This document shows, piece by piece, positions 17,124 through 24,633 of a DNA stretch of 64,000 bases. The position numbers were made by a program, and so were the translations under genes. The notes under the pieces were generated by a model that ran no database searches, was not told the origin of the DNA, and worked only from the letters and a program-made list of their open reading frames with translations. Every line of letters starts with the position of its first letter. The first letter of the stretch is position 1. Location: the NCBI GenBank assembly GCA_034429215.1, contig DAOUGI010000019.1:62001-126000 (forward strand), in the 5' to 3' direction. The stretch comes from JAFGOG01 sp034429215 (GTDB taxonomy: Bacteria; Chloroflexota; Anaerolineae; JAAYZQ01).

Positions 17124-18196
17124 CGGCAGCCGGGAACCGGGAATCGGAAAGGCTTTCGCCCCTGTCACGCCGCGGGCCGCAGATCCCCGGCATCCGGGCT
17201 GTGGTCGATGCCTTTTCCAGGCATCCTTTCCTTTACCTGGGCCTGGCCTTCTTGGCGGTCCTGATCCTGTCGATCTTTGTCGGGCGCTATCCGGCTCCGG
17301 GCTGGATGTCGCCGGCCAGGCTGTGGCAAGACGAGCTGGCCCGGCAGTTGGTTTTCAACCTGCGCCTGCCGCGAACCCTGGCTGCCTGCCTGCTAGGGAT
17401 GACCCTGGCCGCCTGCGGCACCGTGCTGCAGATGATCTTTCGCAACCCGCTGGTCGAGCCCGGTTTTCTGGGGGTGTCACAGGGGGCAGCATTTGGCGCT
17501 GCCTTTAGTATCCTCTATCTGGGAGCCGCCCCGCTGTTGGTTGAAGGGGCGGCCACCCTGTTTGCCTGCCTGGGGATGGCCCTGTCCTACTTGCTGGCGC
17601 GGCGCATCCGCTACGGCGGTTGGATCCTGCGCCTGATCCTGGCCGGCATCGCCGTATCTGCCCTGTTCTCCTCGGGCGTGGGGGTTCTAAAGTACCTGGC
17701 CGATCCCCTGACCCAACTGCCGGACATCGTTTTCTGGATGCTAGGCGGCCTGTGGGGCGTCACCTGGACCGATTTCGCCTACCTTCTGCCCCTCGTCATC
17801 CCCGGCCTGATCGTCGTCTACCTGATGCGCTGGCGGCTCAATCTGCTCTCCTTGAACGACGACACTTCCTTTTCTCTTGGCGCGGCGCCAGGGCGCGAGC
17901 GAGCGTTAGCCCTGGTGGCAGCCGTCGCCGCTACCTCTGCCGTGGTGGCGGTGGCCGGCATAGTGGGCTGGATCGGTCTGCTTATACCGCACATGGCCCG
18001 GCGGATCATGGGCGCCGACGCGCAAAAGGCCCTGCCTGCCGCCCTGCTGTTGGGTGGAACGTTTGCCTTGGCCTGTGACACCCTGGCGCGCACCCTATTG
18101 ACCGGCGAAATTCCGCTGGGGATCATCGCCTCATTCTTTGGCGCCCTCCTGTTCATGGCCATGATGCTCAGCGGGAATGTCCGGGTGCAGCGATGA
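17120..18196 (+). CDS. FecCD-family ABC importer permease
   Basis: A 358-residue inner-membrane permease with about ten helices. Family features are NLRLPRTLAACLLGMTLAACGTVLQ near residues 74-98, RNPLVEPGFLGVSQGAAFGA, and the C-terminal GWIGLLIPHMARRIMGAD with the coupling helix contacting the ATPase. The start is GTG 17120, overlapping the lipoprotein stop codon; its own stop overlaps the ATPase start by four bases. The overlaps indicate translational coupling in a three-gene importer. One copy would act as a homodimer (BtuC/FhuB-like architecture). Confidence 0.88.
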   Translation: MTAAGNRESERLSPLSRRGPQIPGIRAVVDAFSRHPFLYLGLAFLAVLILSIFVGRYPAPGWMSPARLWQDELARQLVFNLRLPRTLAACLLGMTLAACGTVLQMIFRNPLVEPGFLGVSQGAAFGAAFSILYLGAAPLLVEGAATLFACLGMALSYLLARRIRYGGWILRLILAGIAVSALFSSGVGVLKYLADPLTQLPDIVFWMLGGLWGVTWTDFAYLLPLVIPGLIVVYLMRWRLNLLSLNDDTSFSLGAAPGRERALALVAAVAATSAVVAVAGIVGWIGLLIPHMARRIMGADAQKALPAALLLGGTFALACDTLARTLLTGEIPLGIIASFFGALLFMAMMLSGNVRVQR

Positions 18197-19032
18197 GCCG
18201 AGATCTGCTAGAAAGACTGCCGGCTTTTCGCTCCCAGGAACCTGCCGGGCCTGAGGGGATTATCTCTGTGTCTGGTCTGTCGTTCCGCTACGGCGGTTCG
18301 AGGCGAACGGTCCTGTGCGATCTGTCGCTAGAGATTCCGGCGGGCGAGATCACCGCCGTTCTGGGGCCGAACGGGTCCGGCAAGACCACGCTGCTGCGCC
18401 TGCTGCTGGGACTGCTGCGACCACAACAGGGAAAGGTTCTGATAGCCGGCCGTCCCCAGGCAAGTTACTCACGGCGGGACTTGAGCCAGATGATCGGGCT
18501 CGTGCCTCAGGAAGAGCACATTCCGTTCGACTTTTCCATCCTGGAGTATGTCCTGATGGGCCGCGCGCCCTACCTTGGGCCGCTGGAAATGCCGGGCGAG
18601 GAGGATTGCCGGGCGGCGCGGGCAGCCCTCGACACAGCAGGGCTGGCCCACTTGCAGGATCGGTCTCTGCCCACCTTGAGCGGCGGCGAGCGGCAATTGG
18701 CTACCGTGGCCCGTGCCCTGGCGCAAAAGCCGCGCATCCTGCTGCTAGACGAGCCGGCCGCCCACCTGGACCTGGGCAACAAGAGCCACCTCCTGGACAT
18801 CATGCGTGCTTTGGCCGCCGAGGGCGTTACCCAGGTCTTTACCACGCACGATCCCAACCTGGCCGCCTCGGTCGCCCGCTTTGCCGTCCTGATACGCCAC
18901 GGACAGGTCCTGGATGCCGGCCCTACCGAAGTGGTGCTGACGTCTGAAAAGCTGTCCGCGACCTATGGTGTGCCCGTTCAGGTATTCCAGGTTGATGGCA
19001 GACGAGTAATCTTGCTTCCCCTCTGTTCCTGA
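18193..19032 (+). CDS. FecE-family ABC importer ATPase
   Basis: A 279-residue ATPase with Walker A GPNGSGKTT at 58-66, Q-loop VPQEE, signature LSGGERQ at 162-168 and Walker B ILLLDEP with the catalytic Glu, then the H-loop TTHDPN. It powers the importer formed with the two upstream genes. Start ATG 18193 overlaps the permease stop. The C-terminus ends with LLPLCS. Directly after the stop comes a decayed PadR-like segment and then an AbrB-like gene, so this is the last intact importer gene. Confidence 0.9.
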   Translation: MSRDLLERLPAFRSQEPAGPEGIISVSGLSFRYGGSRRTVLCDLSLEIPAGEITAVLGPNGSGKTTLLRLLLGLLRPQQGKVLIAGRPQASYSRRDLSQMIGLVPQEEHIPFDFSILEYVLMGRAPYLGPLEMPGEEDCRAARAALDTAGLAHLQDRSLPTLSGGERQLATVARALAQKPRILLLDEPAAHLDLGNKSHLLDIMRALAAEGVTQVFTTHDPNLAASVARFAVLIRHGQVLDAGPTEVVLTSEKLSATYGVPVQVFQVDGRRVILLPLCS

Positions 19033-19180
19033 CATAGGCGATTGGACCGGCGTCGCCTCTGGCTCCATCCAGTTTGCCCTGGGCAAGCTAGGTGAAGAAG
19101 GGTTCGTTGAGCAGGTTGCTGTTGAACAGGAGAGGCGGCGCCCATCGCGCACCGTCTACTGGAGAAACGAGGAGGTAGCG
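19031..19180 (+). pseudogene. Decayed PadR winged-helix fragment
   Basis: Frame 2 from 19031 to 19180 is open and translates into a recognisable PadR segment: GDWTGVASGSIQFALGKLGEEGFVEQ then RRPSRTVYWRNEEVA, equivalent to recognition helix and wing. The first helix (the HGYEL part) and everything after the wing are missing, and no start codon or ribosome site precedes it. It runs in frame into the next gene, whose own ATG has a strong ribosome site. I read it as a remnant of a PadR gene; a fused functional N-terminus with a non-standard start is the alternative. Confidence 0.45.
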
Positions 19181-19582
19181 ATGCCGCAGTTGGCCAAAGG
19201 TGGCAAGTGGGTGTTTGGCTGGGCGATCGTAGGGCCGCAGGGGGAGCTGACAATTCCACCGGCGGCATGGGTTGAATATGGATTTCAGGCCGGAGAGGAG
19301 GCAATCTTCCTGTCAGGCAGCCGGACCTCCGGCGGATTCGGGCTCAGCACGCCCCGGCTGCTGGCGCAGGGGGCAGGACTGCTGCAGGCGCGCGCCCTGG
19401 CCCGAGGCTTTATCGGCGAGCGCGGCCAGATCGTGATACCGGCAACGGTCGGGATCTGGCCGGGCGATCGACTGCTGGTGGTGCGTGGCAGCGGCCGGGC
19501 GCTGGGCTTTCTGGCTCGCGGCCCCATCTACGACGAGGCAGTTAAGCACCCCGAGTTGGAGATATTCCGCCCGCAACCCTGA
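19181..19582 (+). CDS. Small protein with two AbrB-like beta motifs
   Basis: A 133-residue protein of no firmly named family. It has two segments resembling the swapped-hairpin AbrB/MazE fold: GPQGELTIPPAAWVEYGFQAGEEAIFL at about 23-49 and GERGQIVIPATVGIWPGDRLLVV at about 81-103. Both show the order turn, (L/V)xIP, then GD/GE turn and hydrophobic strand. Start ATG 19181 follows GAGGAGG by five bases. It lies right behind the ABC importer and the PadR remnant, so a regulatory role for the operon is plausible but unproven. It ends one base before the convergent NifU-like gene stop. Confidence 0.65.
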   Translation: MPQLAKGGKWVFGWAIVGPQGELTIPPAAWVEYGFQAGEEAIFLSGSRTSGGFGLSTPRLLAQGAGLLQARALARGFIGERGQIVIPATVGIWPGDRLLVVRGSGRALGFLARGPIYDEAVKHPELEIFRPQP

Positions 19583-19583
19583 A

Positions 19584-19991
19584 TCAACGGCGGTACAACG
19601 CCCGCCAGTCGTGCAGGTCGGTTTTGCGCCGCTGCCAATAGTCCTCGATGGCGCAATGCAGGGCAGTAGCAGCCAGGTTGGAGCAGTGCAGCTTGGGCTC
19701 CGGTAGGCCTCCCAATGCCTGCGCTACATCCTCGTCGCTCAACTGCGCCGCTTGCTCCAGGGTTTTGCCTTTGGCCAGCTCGGTGGTGACGCTGCACGTG
19801 GCGATGGCTGCACCGCAGCCCTTCACCAAGAACTTGACCTCAACCAGCCGTTCATCGCGCACGCGGATGGTCATGACGGCCATGTCGCCGCATCCGGGGT
19901 CGCCACATTCACCCCGGCCATCGTGCCCGTCGATGAACCCTACATTGCGTGGATTCGAGGCGTGATCGTAGACAGCCTGGCTATACTCCAT
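19584..19991 (-). CDS. NifU/IscU-like Fe-S scaffold protein
   Basis: A 135-residue NifU N-terminal-domain protein. The three cluster-ligand cysteines are present in GCGDMAV, KGCGAAIATC and KLHCSNLA, together with the Asp next to the first Cys. It begins MEYSQAVYDHASNPRNVG, the standard opening. I chose ATG 19991 (AGAGGA upstream) over a TTG at 20015. The start codon overlaps the stop of the radical SAM gene on the same strand, so translation is coupled. This is the first of two NifU-like scaffolds in the window (the other at 25893). Confidence 0.88.
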   Translation of the reverse strand: MEYSQAVYDHASNPRNVGFIDGHDGRGECGDPGCGDMAVMTIRVRDERLVEVKFLVKGCGAAIATCSVTTELAKGKTLEQAAQLSDEDVAQALGGLPEPKLHCSNLAATALHCAIEDYWQRRKTDLHDWRALYRR

Positions 19992-20943
19992 CTCTCGATC
20001 CTCTGCCGGCTCCAAGCTTTCTCAGATAGAAGGTGTGACCTCCGTGTTGCAGCTCTACGAGCTGACCCTCTGCCACCAGCCGCTGCACTACTGCCCCCTG
20101 ACCCTCGGCCCGTGCCAGATAATCGCTCACAGCGTCCTCCCGCATCGGATGCACCGCGGTGATGTCCAGCAGGTCCTGCACGACGTCTCCCGTGAAGGCA
20201 AAGGCGTTGCCCTCGTAGCCGATCAGGTGTTCCACTTGCTCGATCTTGTCATGGAAGATGCGATAGGCGCGGTGGAGGACCTGCTCGTCGGGCGGATGCG
20301 CCCATACCTCGGCCGGAGGGCGAGTGGGGATGGACAGATAAGCTCGATCCGGCTGCAGGTAACCCAGGTAGCCGGCGATTCCCTCAAGTTGCCGTTCGCC
20401 GTCGTTGACGCCGGCCACCAGCATAGTCTCCGTCACCAACTCTCCAGGGTAACCCCTGGCAAACGCAATGGCCCCTTCCAGGATCGAGGACAGCTCCAGG
20501 CTGCCATGAGGGCGGTCGATCCGCCGCCAAACCGCCTGCTCGACGGCATCCACCTTGAGTGAGACCCAGTCCGCGCCCATCAGATCCTGCCTCACATCCG
20601 GTCTACAGATGAGCGAGGCGTTGGTGATCACGGCAATGGGCAGCCCCAACGGCCGCAAGAGCTCGATCTCTTGGCCAAGATGGAGGTCCAGCGTGGGCTC
20701 TCCATCAGGCACGAAGGTAAGGTAGTCGATGGATTCGCCGGCTTCTCGCGCTTTTGCCACCTTATCCCGGAGGGCATTCACTACCTCGCTTGGCTCGTAG
20801 AACGCCTGGCGCTGGGCCTGCATCTTGAGGGTGCGCCCCAACTGGCAATAGGCACAGGCGTAGGTGCAGATCTTGGGTGGAATGTTGTTGATCCCCAGGC
20901 TGCGCCCCAGGCGCCTGGAGGGGACCGGTCCGAACGCGATCAC
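19981..20943 (-). CDS. Radical SAM protein
   Basis: A 320-residue radical SAM enzyme with CX3CX2C at C26, C30 and C33 (KICTYACAYCQLG). The N-terminal FGPVPSRRLGRSLGINN and the following YLTFVPDGEPTLD and SLKVDAV are typical of a widespread family of uncharacterised radical SAM proteins in anaerobes. A C-terminal helical part from about residue 240 (DLLDITAVHPMREDAV) may be a winged-helix or substrate domain. Start ATG 20943 overlaps the OsmC stop by four bases. Neighbours (NifU-like, OsmC, DUF5320) suggest Fe-S or redox metabolism; the reaction is unknown. Confidence 0.85.
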   Translation of the reverse strand: MIAFGPVPSRRLGRSLGINNIPPKICTYACAYCQLGRTLKMQAQRQAFYEPSEVVNALRDKVAKAREAGESIDYLTFVPDGEPTLDLHLGQEIELLRPLGLPIAVITNASLICRPDVRQDLMGADWVSLKVDAVEQAVWRRIDRPHGSLELSSILEGAIAFARGYPGELVTETMLVAGVNDGERQLEGIAGYLGYLQPDRAYLSIPTRPPAEVWAHPPDEQVLHRAYRIFHDKIEQVEHLIGYEGNAFAFTGDVVQDLLDITAVHPMREDAVSDYLARAEGQGAVVQRLVAEGQLVELQHGGHTFYLRKLGAGRGSRDGV

Positions 20944-21350
20944 CGGCTGGTCTCTCCTGTCTCGGCGAAGCGGATCTCCACTTCCGGTGGATGTGCCAGG
21001 GTGTTGATTAATGTGGCGTGCCGGGCCACGCCGAGCAGCCGCTGTCTTGCCTCCTCAGAGGGCTCCGGCTCGATGCGAATCGCCACCTCCAAGGTGCCAA
21101 CCCGGCGAGGCTTCGGGGCCTCCTCGTAGGCCACCTCCACGCTCAATCGCTCAACCGGGACATCTCTAAGCCGGCACGAATTCGCCACGAACTCCAGGAT
21201 GCAGCCGCCTATCGCCGCCGCGAACAGTTGCGGCGCGCTCAGGGCGGTGCCTCCGCCGCCGTCTTGGGGCGCGGCGTCCAGGACGACGGTATGGCCATCG
21301 GCCGTCGCCAGGAAGCGCATCCCATCTATGTGCTGAACTGTGAGGTTCAT
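20940..21350 (-). CDS. OsmC/YhfA-type redox protein
   Basis: A 136-residue OsmC-family protein: GGGGTALSAPQLFAAAIGGC with Cys50, then VANSC with Cys59, and the C-terminal LGVARHATLINTLAHPPEVEI. OsmC/Ohr proteins reduce organic peroxides using two cysteines. Here Cys59 rather than a late Cys would be the partner, so this is more like the YhfA subgroup with unproven peroxidase activity. The start is ATG 21350 after AGGAGG. It leads the coupled set OsmC - radical SAM - NifU-like. The 230 bp upstream contain a structured element. Confidence 0.85.
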   Translation of the reverse strand: MNLTVQHIDGMRFLATADGHTVVLDAAPQDGGGGTALSAPQLFAAAIGGCILEFVANSCRLRDVPVERLSVEVAYEEAPKPRRVGTLEVAIRIEPEPSEEARQRLLGVARHATLINTLAHPPEVEIRFAETGETSR

Positions 21351-21443
21351 TTCATACCCTCCTGGAAGCTATCCGCCCTCATGTCGCTGAGCCCTCGTGC
21401 CTGCCTGGCCATGGGCCGGACAGGCCACACCAGACGGCGACCT

Positions 21444-21472
21444 TTGCGCCGCCGTGAACAATGCGGTATAAT
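21444..21472 (+). promoter_or_regulatory. Possible plus-strand promoter for structured RNA
   Basis: TATAAT at 21467-21472 is preceded at 17 bp by TTGCGC (21444-21449), half matching the -35 consensus. It would start a transcript at about 21478 through the hairpins at 21485-21575, against the surrounding minus-strand genes. Confidence 0.35.
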
Positions 21473-21484
21473 GAGGGCTACCTA

Positions 21485-21575
21485 CCAGGCGGAGCGCTTG
21501 CTCGCCTGGCTTGGGCCTCGGGGCGGATGCTCAACCGCGCGGGAAAAGCCATCCGCCCCGAGGGGTCTTACCCAA
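21485..21575. ncRNA. Structured intergenic element, possible small RNA or REP-like repeat
   Basis: Two strong hairpins stand side by side. The first pairs 21485-21495 with 21500-21509 around a GCTT loop (10 bp with one bulged base). The second pairs CCTCGGGGCGGATG (21516-21529) with CATCCGCCCCGAGG (21550-21563), 14 perfect base pairs; TTGGG (21511-21515) can pair with CCCAA (21571-21575) to close it further. There is no coding capacity and no T-run. It may be a plus-strand small RNA, a 5' element of osmC on the minus strand, or a REP-like sequence. I match it to no known RNA family. Confidence 0.35.
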
Positions 21576-21583
21576 AAGTCTGC

Positions 21584-21964
21584 TTACTCCTCCCCGCCGA
21601 GCTCTTCGATGCGCTGGCTGATGGCGTCCAACTGCTGTTTCAGCCACTCAGCCTGCTCTCTGAGGAACTCGGTCTCCTGTTCCCGGCTCGGCGCCTGGGG
21701 AGCCGGCGGCGCTCCCCAGGCCGGCCCGTAGCCAAAGCGAGCCCAGCCTGGAACGCCGGTGGCATAGTACCAGTTCCGGTGGCGCCAGCCACCGCCCCGA
21801 CCACCAAAGCCTCCTCGGCCGCCGCCCCGTCCCCTGCCCAGCCCCAGGCCGCGCCCGGGAATAGGATTGGCCCAGCCGAGGGCATCGTAGCCGCTGCAGT
21901 AGCCGGCCCCACGACCGGTCCTTGGCCCCATACCCATGGGTCCCGTTCCATCTCCTGCTGGCAT
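21584..21964 (-). CDS. DUF5320 Gly-rich protein
   Basis: A 126-residue protein whose N-terminus MPAGDGTGPMGMGPRTGRGAGYCSG is the hallmark of the DUF5320 family of anaerobes. A glycine/arginine-rich low-complexity middle (about 35-65) is followed by an aromatic stretch and a C-terminal heptad-rich helix from about 95 to 126 (EQETEFLREQAEWLKQQLD), probably a coiled coil. Start ATG 21964, eight bases after AAAGGAGG, is preferred to a GTG that overlaps the ribosome site. Function is unknown; family members typically neighbour NifX-like and Mrp genes, as here (24992 and 23483). Confidence 0.8.
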   Translation of the reverse strand: MPAGDGTGPMGMGPRTGRGAGYCSGYDALGWANPIPGRGLGLGRGRGGGRGGFGGRGGGWRHRNWYYATGVPGWARFGYGPAWGAPPAPQAPSREQETEFLREQAEWLKQQLDAISQRIEELGGEE

Positions 21965-22157
21965 GTCATTCACCTCCTTTCTGTCAAAGTGTCAGTTGTC
22001 CGTGACCACTACCAACCACGTCCTTGGCCCTAGCCTTGACCGAAGCCCTGGTCACGCCCTCAGAAACCCCGGCCAAGGCTCCATTGCGGGCCCCCAGAGC
22101 TATAGGCATAGGCAGCATTCCATGAAACCTGGTTGTGTCGTTCATCTCCTGCCGCCA

Positions 22158-22595
22158 TCAGTCATACGCTCGACGTGTCTCTTCGTCGGTCAGCACGGGC
22201 TGAATCATCTCCTGCCACTTGGCCGACTGCCACGTCCCCAAGGCCCCGTGGGTCAGGTAATAGTTCTGGGGGATCGGGTGGGTGCCGATTACGACCTCCA
22301 GGCCATACTTGGCCGGGATGAACTCACAGAAGGCCTGCAAGCGCGGGCAAGGCGGGTAACCAACCACCAGGCCCGTCGCCAAGTGGATAACCTCTGCGCC
22401 GTTCTTTTTCATCTCGGCCGGGGCGTATTCGACGTTGCCGCCCGGACAACCCCCACAGGTCGTATAGCCGACCAGCTCAACCTCCTCGTCCCGGTACAGG
22501 GCAAAGGCGCCTTCCCGGTTGCGCAGAGAACGCAAGCATTTCCCTCCTGCGCAGGTGTGATAGCGGTTACAGATGATAATTCCTATCTTTTTCAT
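22158..22595 (-). CDS. CGGC-domain protein
   Basis: A 145-residue CGGC-domain protein, a small presumed metal- or Fe-S-binding protein of anaerobes. Visible motifs are MKKIGIIICNRYHTCAGGKC at the N-terminus (Cys9, Cys15 and Cys20) and YTTCGGCPGGN around residue 46 (the name-giving CGGC). Start ATG 22595 gives the usual family N-terminus and lies 10 bases after GGAGAGG; an in-frame ATG at 22634 would add 13 residues. It is downstream of the DUF364 fragment and PadR gene on the same strand, so it belongs to the unit transcribed from 23309-23337. Confidence 0.8.
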   Translation of the reverse strand: MKKIGIIICNRYHTCAGGKCLRSLRNREGAFALYRDEEVELVGYTTCGGCPGGNVEYAPAEMKKNGAEVIHLATGLVVGYPPCPRLQAFCEFIPAKYGLEVVIGTHPIPQNYYLTHGALGTWQSAKWQEMIQPVLTDEETRRAYD

Positions 22596-22640
22596 CCCGA
22601 CATTGCCTCTCCTAACGTTCTTGTCGTCAGCCATCGCCGC

Positions 22641-22871
22641 TCAACGCATCATGGTCAGCAGCCGCTTGCCCGGGATCTGGCGAAAGGTGGCCCCCTGCCC
22701 CACAGCGCGCAGCGCAGCCGCCACGTCCACCACTCTCGTGCCGGAAACGGCATCCACCCCACGCTCCAACAGGACCGGCGAGAGCGGAGCGCTGGCCCCC
22801 AGCACGACGACGAACGCCTCGGGCCGGCACAGGGCGATCAGGTCGTCGAAGGTGTGATTAAGGAGGCTCAA
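22641..22871 (-). pseudogene. DUF364 (heavy-metal chelation-like) C-terminal fragment
   Basis: The 76 codons encode only the C-terminal part of the DUF364 putative heavy-metal-chelation domain: LLNHTFDDLI, VLGASAPLSPVLLERGVDAVSGTRVVD and GQGATFRQ fit the family's closing segment. Complete family members are about 240 residues or more. The reading frame opens only a few codons upstream, right at the PadR stop codon, and the sole start is a TTG at 22871 overlapping that gene. This suggests a deletion that removed the N-terminal two thirds. An expressed mini-protein coupled to PadR translation remains possible. Confidence 0.6.
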
Positions 22872-23263
22872 TGATAGTCACCCTCGCCCTCCTCCATATG
22901 CCGCCTGTAGCTGTTCAGCAGGCGGTCGATGATCTGAGCAGTCTGGCTCAGGTCGCCCGTCCACCAGCCCAACGCCTCATTCCCCAATGCGGTGAGGCGA
23001 TAGACCCGCCGCGGAGGGCCTTGCGTGCGTTTGTCTTCCCAGGACGACAGCACCCAGCCCCGCTCTTCCATCTCGCGCAACGCACGGTAGAGAACGCTGG
23101 GATCGACTTGCTCCAATCCAAACGTATCCAGCTCGTTCAGCAAGGTATAGCCGTGCGCCGGACCATGGTGTAGAAGCAGTAGCAGCGTCGGTTCCAGGAA
23201 CCGCACCGCCCGGCGAGAACATCCTGTTTGCTCCCATCCATGTCTATGGCCTCTTCCTGGCAT
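22868..23263 (-). CDS. PadR-family transcriptional regulator
   Basis: A 131-residue PadR protein of the group found with Fe-S/NifX-like genes. It opens MPGRGHRHG, has the winged helix FLEPTLLLLLHHGPAHGYTLLNEL, then DPSVLYRALREMEERGWV and RRVYRLTALGNEAL, and ends in a dimerisation helix. ATG 23263 is the start; GGAGATG gives only a short ribosome site. It is transcribed divergently from the Mrp gene, and both promoters contain inverted repeats with ATGT/ACAT cores like PadR operators, so it probably represses itself and the Mrp operon. Confidence 0.85.
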   Translation of the reverse strand: MPGRGHRHGWEQTGCSRRAVRFLEPTLLLLLHHGPAHGYTLLNELDTFGLEQVDPSVLYRALREMEERGWVLSSWEDKRTQGPPRRVYRLTALGNEALGWWTGDLSQTAQIIDRLLNSYRRHMEEGEGDYH

Positions 23264-23308
23264 CTCCGTCTCCCTAAAACGCTGTGTGTGAACGTCAAGG
23301 CTGTCTCA

Positions 23309-23337
23309 AGTATAGCACACTATATGCTATTTGTCAA
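23309..23337 (-). promoter_or_regulatory. Promoter for PadR gene with inverted repeat
   Basis: On the minus strand, TTGACA (23332-23337) and TATACT (23309-23314) are spaced 17 bp. ATAGCA at 23312-23317 and TGCTAT at 23325-23330 form an inverted repeat across the spacer and -10, a good autoregulatory operator candidate. Confidence 0.85.
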
Positions 23338-23365
23338 TAGGCACTTGACACTATGTCCTAAATAC

Positions 23366-23394
23366 TTGACAGGGTAGCGGATCTGTGCTATACT
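23366..23394 (+). promoter_or_regulatory. Promoter for Mrp operon
   Basis: TTGACA (23366-23371) and TATACT (23389-23394) are spaced 17 bp, close to perfect consensus. A GACA-CTA-TGTC palindrome at 23347-23357 lies just upstream. Confidence 0.85.
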
Positions 23395-23413
23395 ATGTGC
23401 AGTTCGCACATAG
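23393..23413. promoter_or_regulatory. PadR-like operator over the Mrp operon start site
   Basis: CTATGTGC (23393-23400) and GCACATAG (23406-23413) form a perfect eight-bp inverted repeat around AGTTC. The ATGT...ACAT core, here nine bases apart, resembles known PadR sites (ATGT-N8-ACAT, family knowledge). It overlaps the end of the -10 box and the start site. Confidence 0.65.
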
Positions 23414-23482
23414 GTGGTTAGGCAGGGGAGCACGGGGCAATCACCCGGCATCCAATCTCTGACACATTAGGAGGCATATCCG

Positions 23483-24571
23483 TTGGTTACCGAAGTAAAA
23501 GTGCGCAAAGCATTGGAAGGGGTCATGGACCCCGAGCTACACAAAAGCCTGATCGAGCTGGGCATGGTCCGCCAGGTGCGGATCGAGGACGGCCGGGTGG
23601 AGATCACCCTGGCCTTGACGACGCTGGCCTGTCCGCTCAAGGACCAGATCGTGGGCGATGTCAAAGCAGCGGTTGGCGCGTTGGGGGCCGTTGAGGATGT
23701 GGTCGTCGAGCTGACGGAGATGACCGACGAGGAAAAGCGCCGCATCGGCATCGGTGTGCCCGAAAGTGGAGCAGTCGAACACCTGAACGTCATTCGCCGC
23801 GTGATCGCAGTGATGAGCGGCAAGGGCGGTGTGGGCAAGTCGCTGGTCAGCGGCCTGCTGGCCATGGCTCTGCGCCAGGCAGGGCACCAGGTGGGCATCC
23901 TGGACGCCGACATCACCGGGCCGAGCATCCCCAAGATGTTCTTTCCTGATGGGGCGCAATTGGGCATGAGCCCTCTGGGCCCCATGCCGCCCAAGAGCAA
24001 GACCGGCATCCAGGTAATGTCGATCAACCTGCTGCTGGAGCAAGAGGATCAGGCTGTCATCTGGCGCGGGCCACTGATCAGCGGGGCGATCAAGCAGTTC
24101 TGGGGCGATATCTTTTGGGGGACGCTGGACTATCTCGTCGTGGACCTGCCGCCCGGCACGTCGGACGCCTCGCTGACGGTGATGCAGTCCCTGCCCATGT
24201 CGGGCATCGTGCTGGTCAGCTCGCCACAGGATCTGGCCGGCATGGTCGTGCGCAAGGCGGCCAATATGGCTCGCCAGATGCAGACGCCGATCCTGGGGTT
24301 GATTGAAAACATGAGCTATTTCGAATGTCCCGACACGGGCAAACGCCATGACATCTTTGGCCCCAGCCACGCCGAAGAGACGGCGCGCCGGATCGGTGTG
24401 CCTTTCCTGGGGCGGCTGCCCATCGACCCCGAGATCGCCCGGTTGTGTGATGCGGGACGGATCGAGGACTATGTGAGCCAGCTTTTTGTGCCCATTGCCC
24501 AGGACCTGGTCCAAAGGACGCCAGAGGCGCAGCGCTCGACCTTTATGCAGATGCATGCCGGCCGGCAATGA
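23483..24571 (+). CDS. mrp: Mrp/NBP35-type P-loop ATPase, Fe-S cluster carrier
   Basis: A 362-residue protein: an N-terminal FeS_assembly_P (DUF59/MIP18) domain at about 1-85 (GVMDPELHKSLIELGMV), then the Mrp ATPase with deviant Walker A SGKGGVGKS at 112-120, DADITGPSIPKM, and VVDLPPGTSD. The family's C-terminal CXXC cluster site here reads FECPDTGKRHDIFG, with Thr in place of the second Cys, a variant common in anaerobes. It is probably a cytosolic Fe-S carrier or assembly factor. Start TTG 23483 lies eight bases after AGGAGG. It is the first gene of a unit with demi-ferritin, NifX-like and NifU-like genes. Confidence 0.9.
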   Translation: MVTEVKVRKALEGVMDPELHKSLIELGMVRQVRIEDGRVEITLALTTLACPLKDQIVGDVKAAVGALGAVEDVVVELTEMTDEEKRRIGIGVPESGAVEHLNVIRRVIAVMSGKGGVGKSLVSGLLAMALRQAGHQVGILDADITGPSIPKMFFPDGAQLGMSPLGPMPPKSKTGIQVMSINLLLEQEDQAVIWRGPLISGAIKQFWGDIFWGTLDYLVVDLPPGTSDASLTVMQSLPMSGIVLVSSPQDLAGMVVRKAANMARQMQTPILGLIENMSYFECPDTGKRHDIFGPSHAEETARRIGVPFLGRLPIDPEIARLCDAGRIEDYVSQLFVPIAQDLVQRTPEAQRSTFMQMHAGRQ

Positions 24572-24633
24572 GCAAAAGATAAAAGAGAATTTCAAATCTG
24601 TACGACAATCACAAATCTAAGGAGGGGTGAGCA

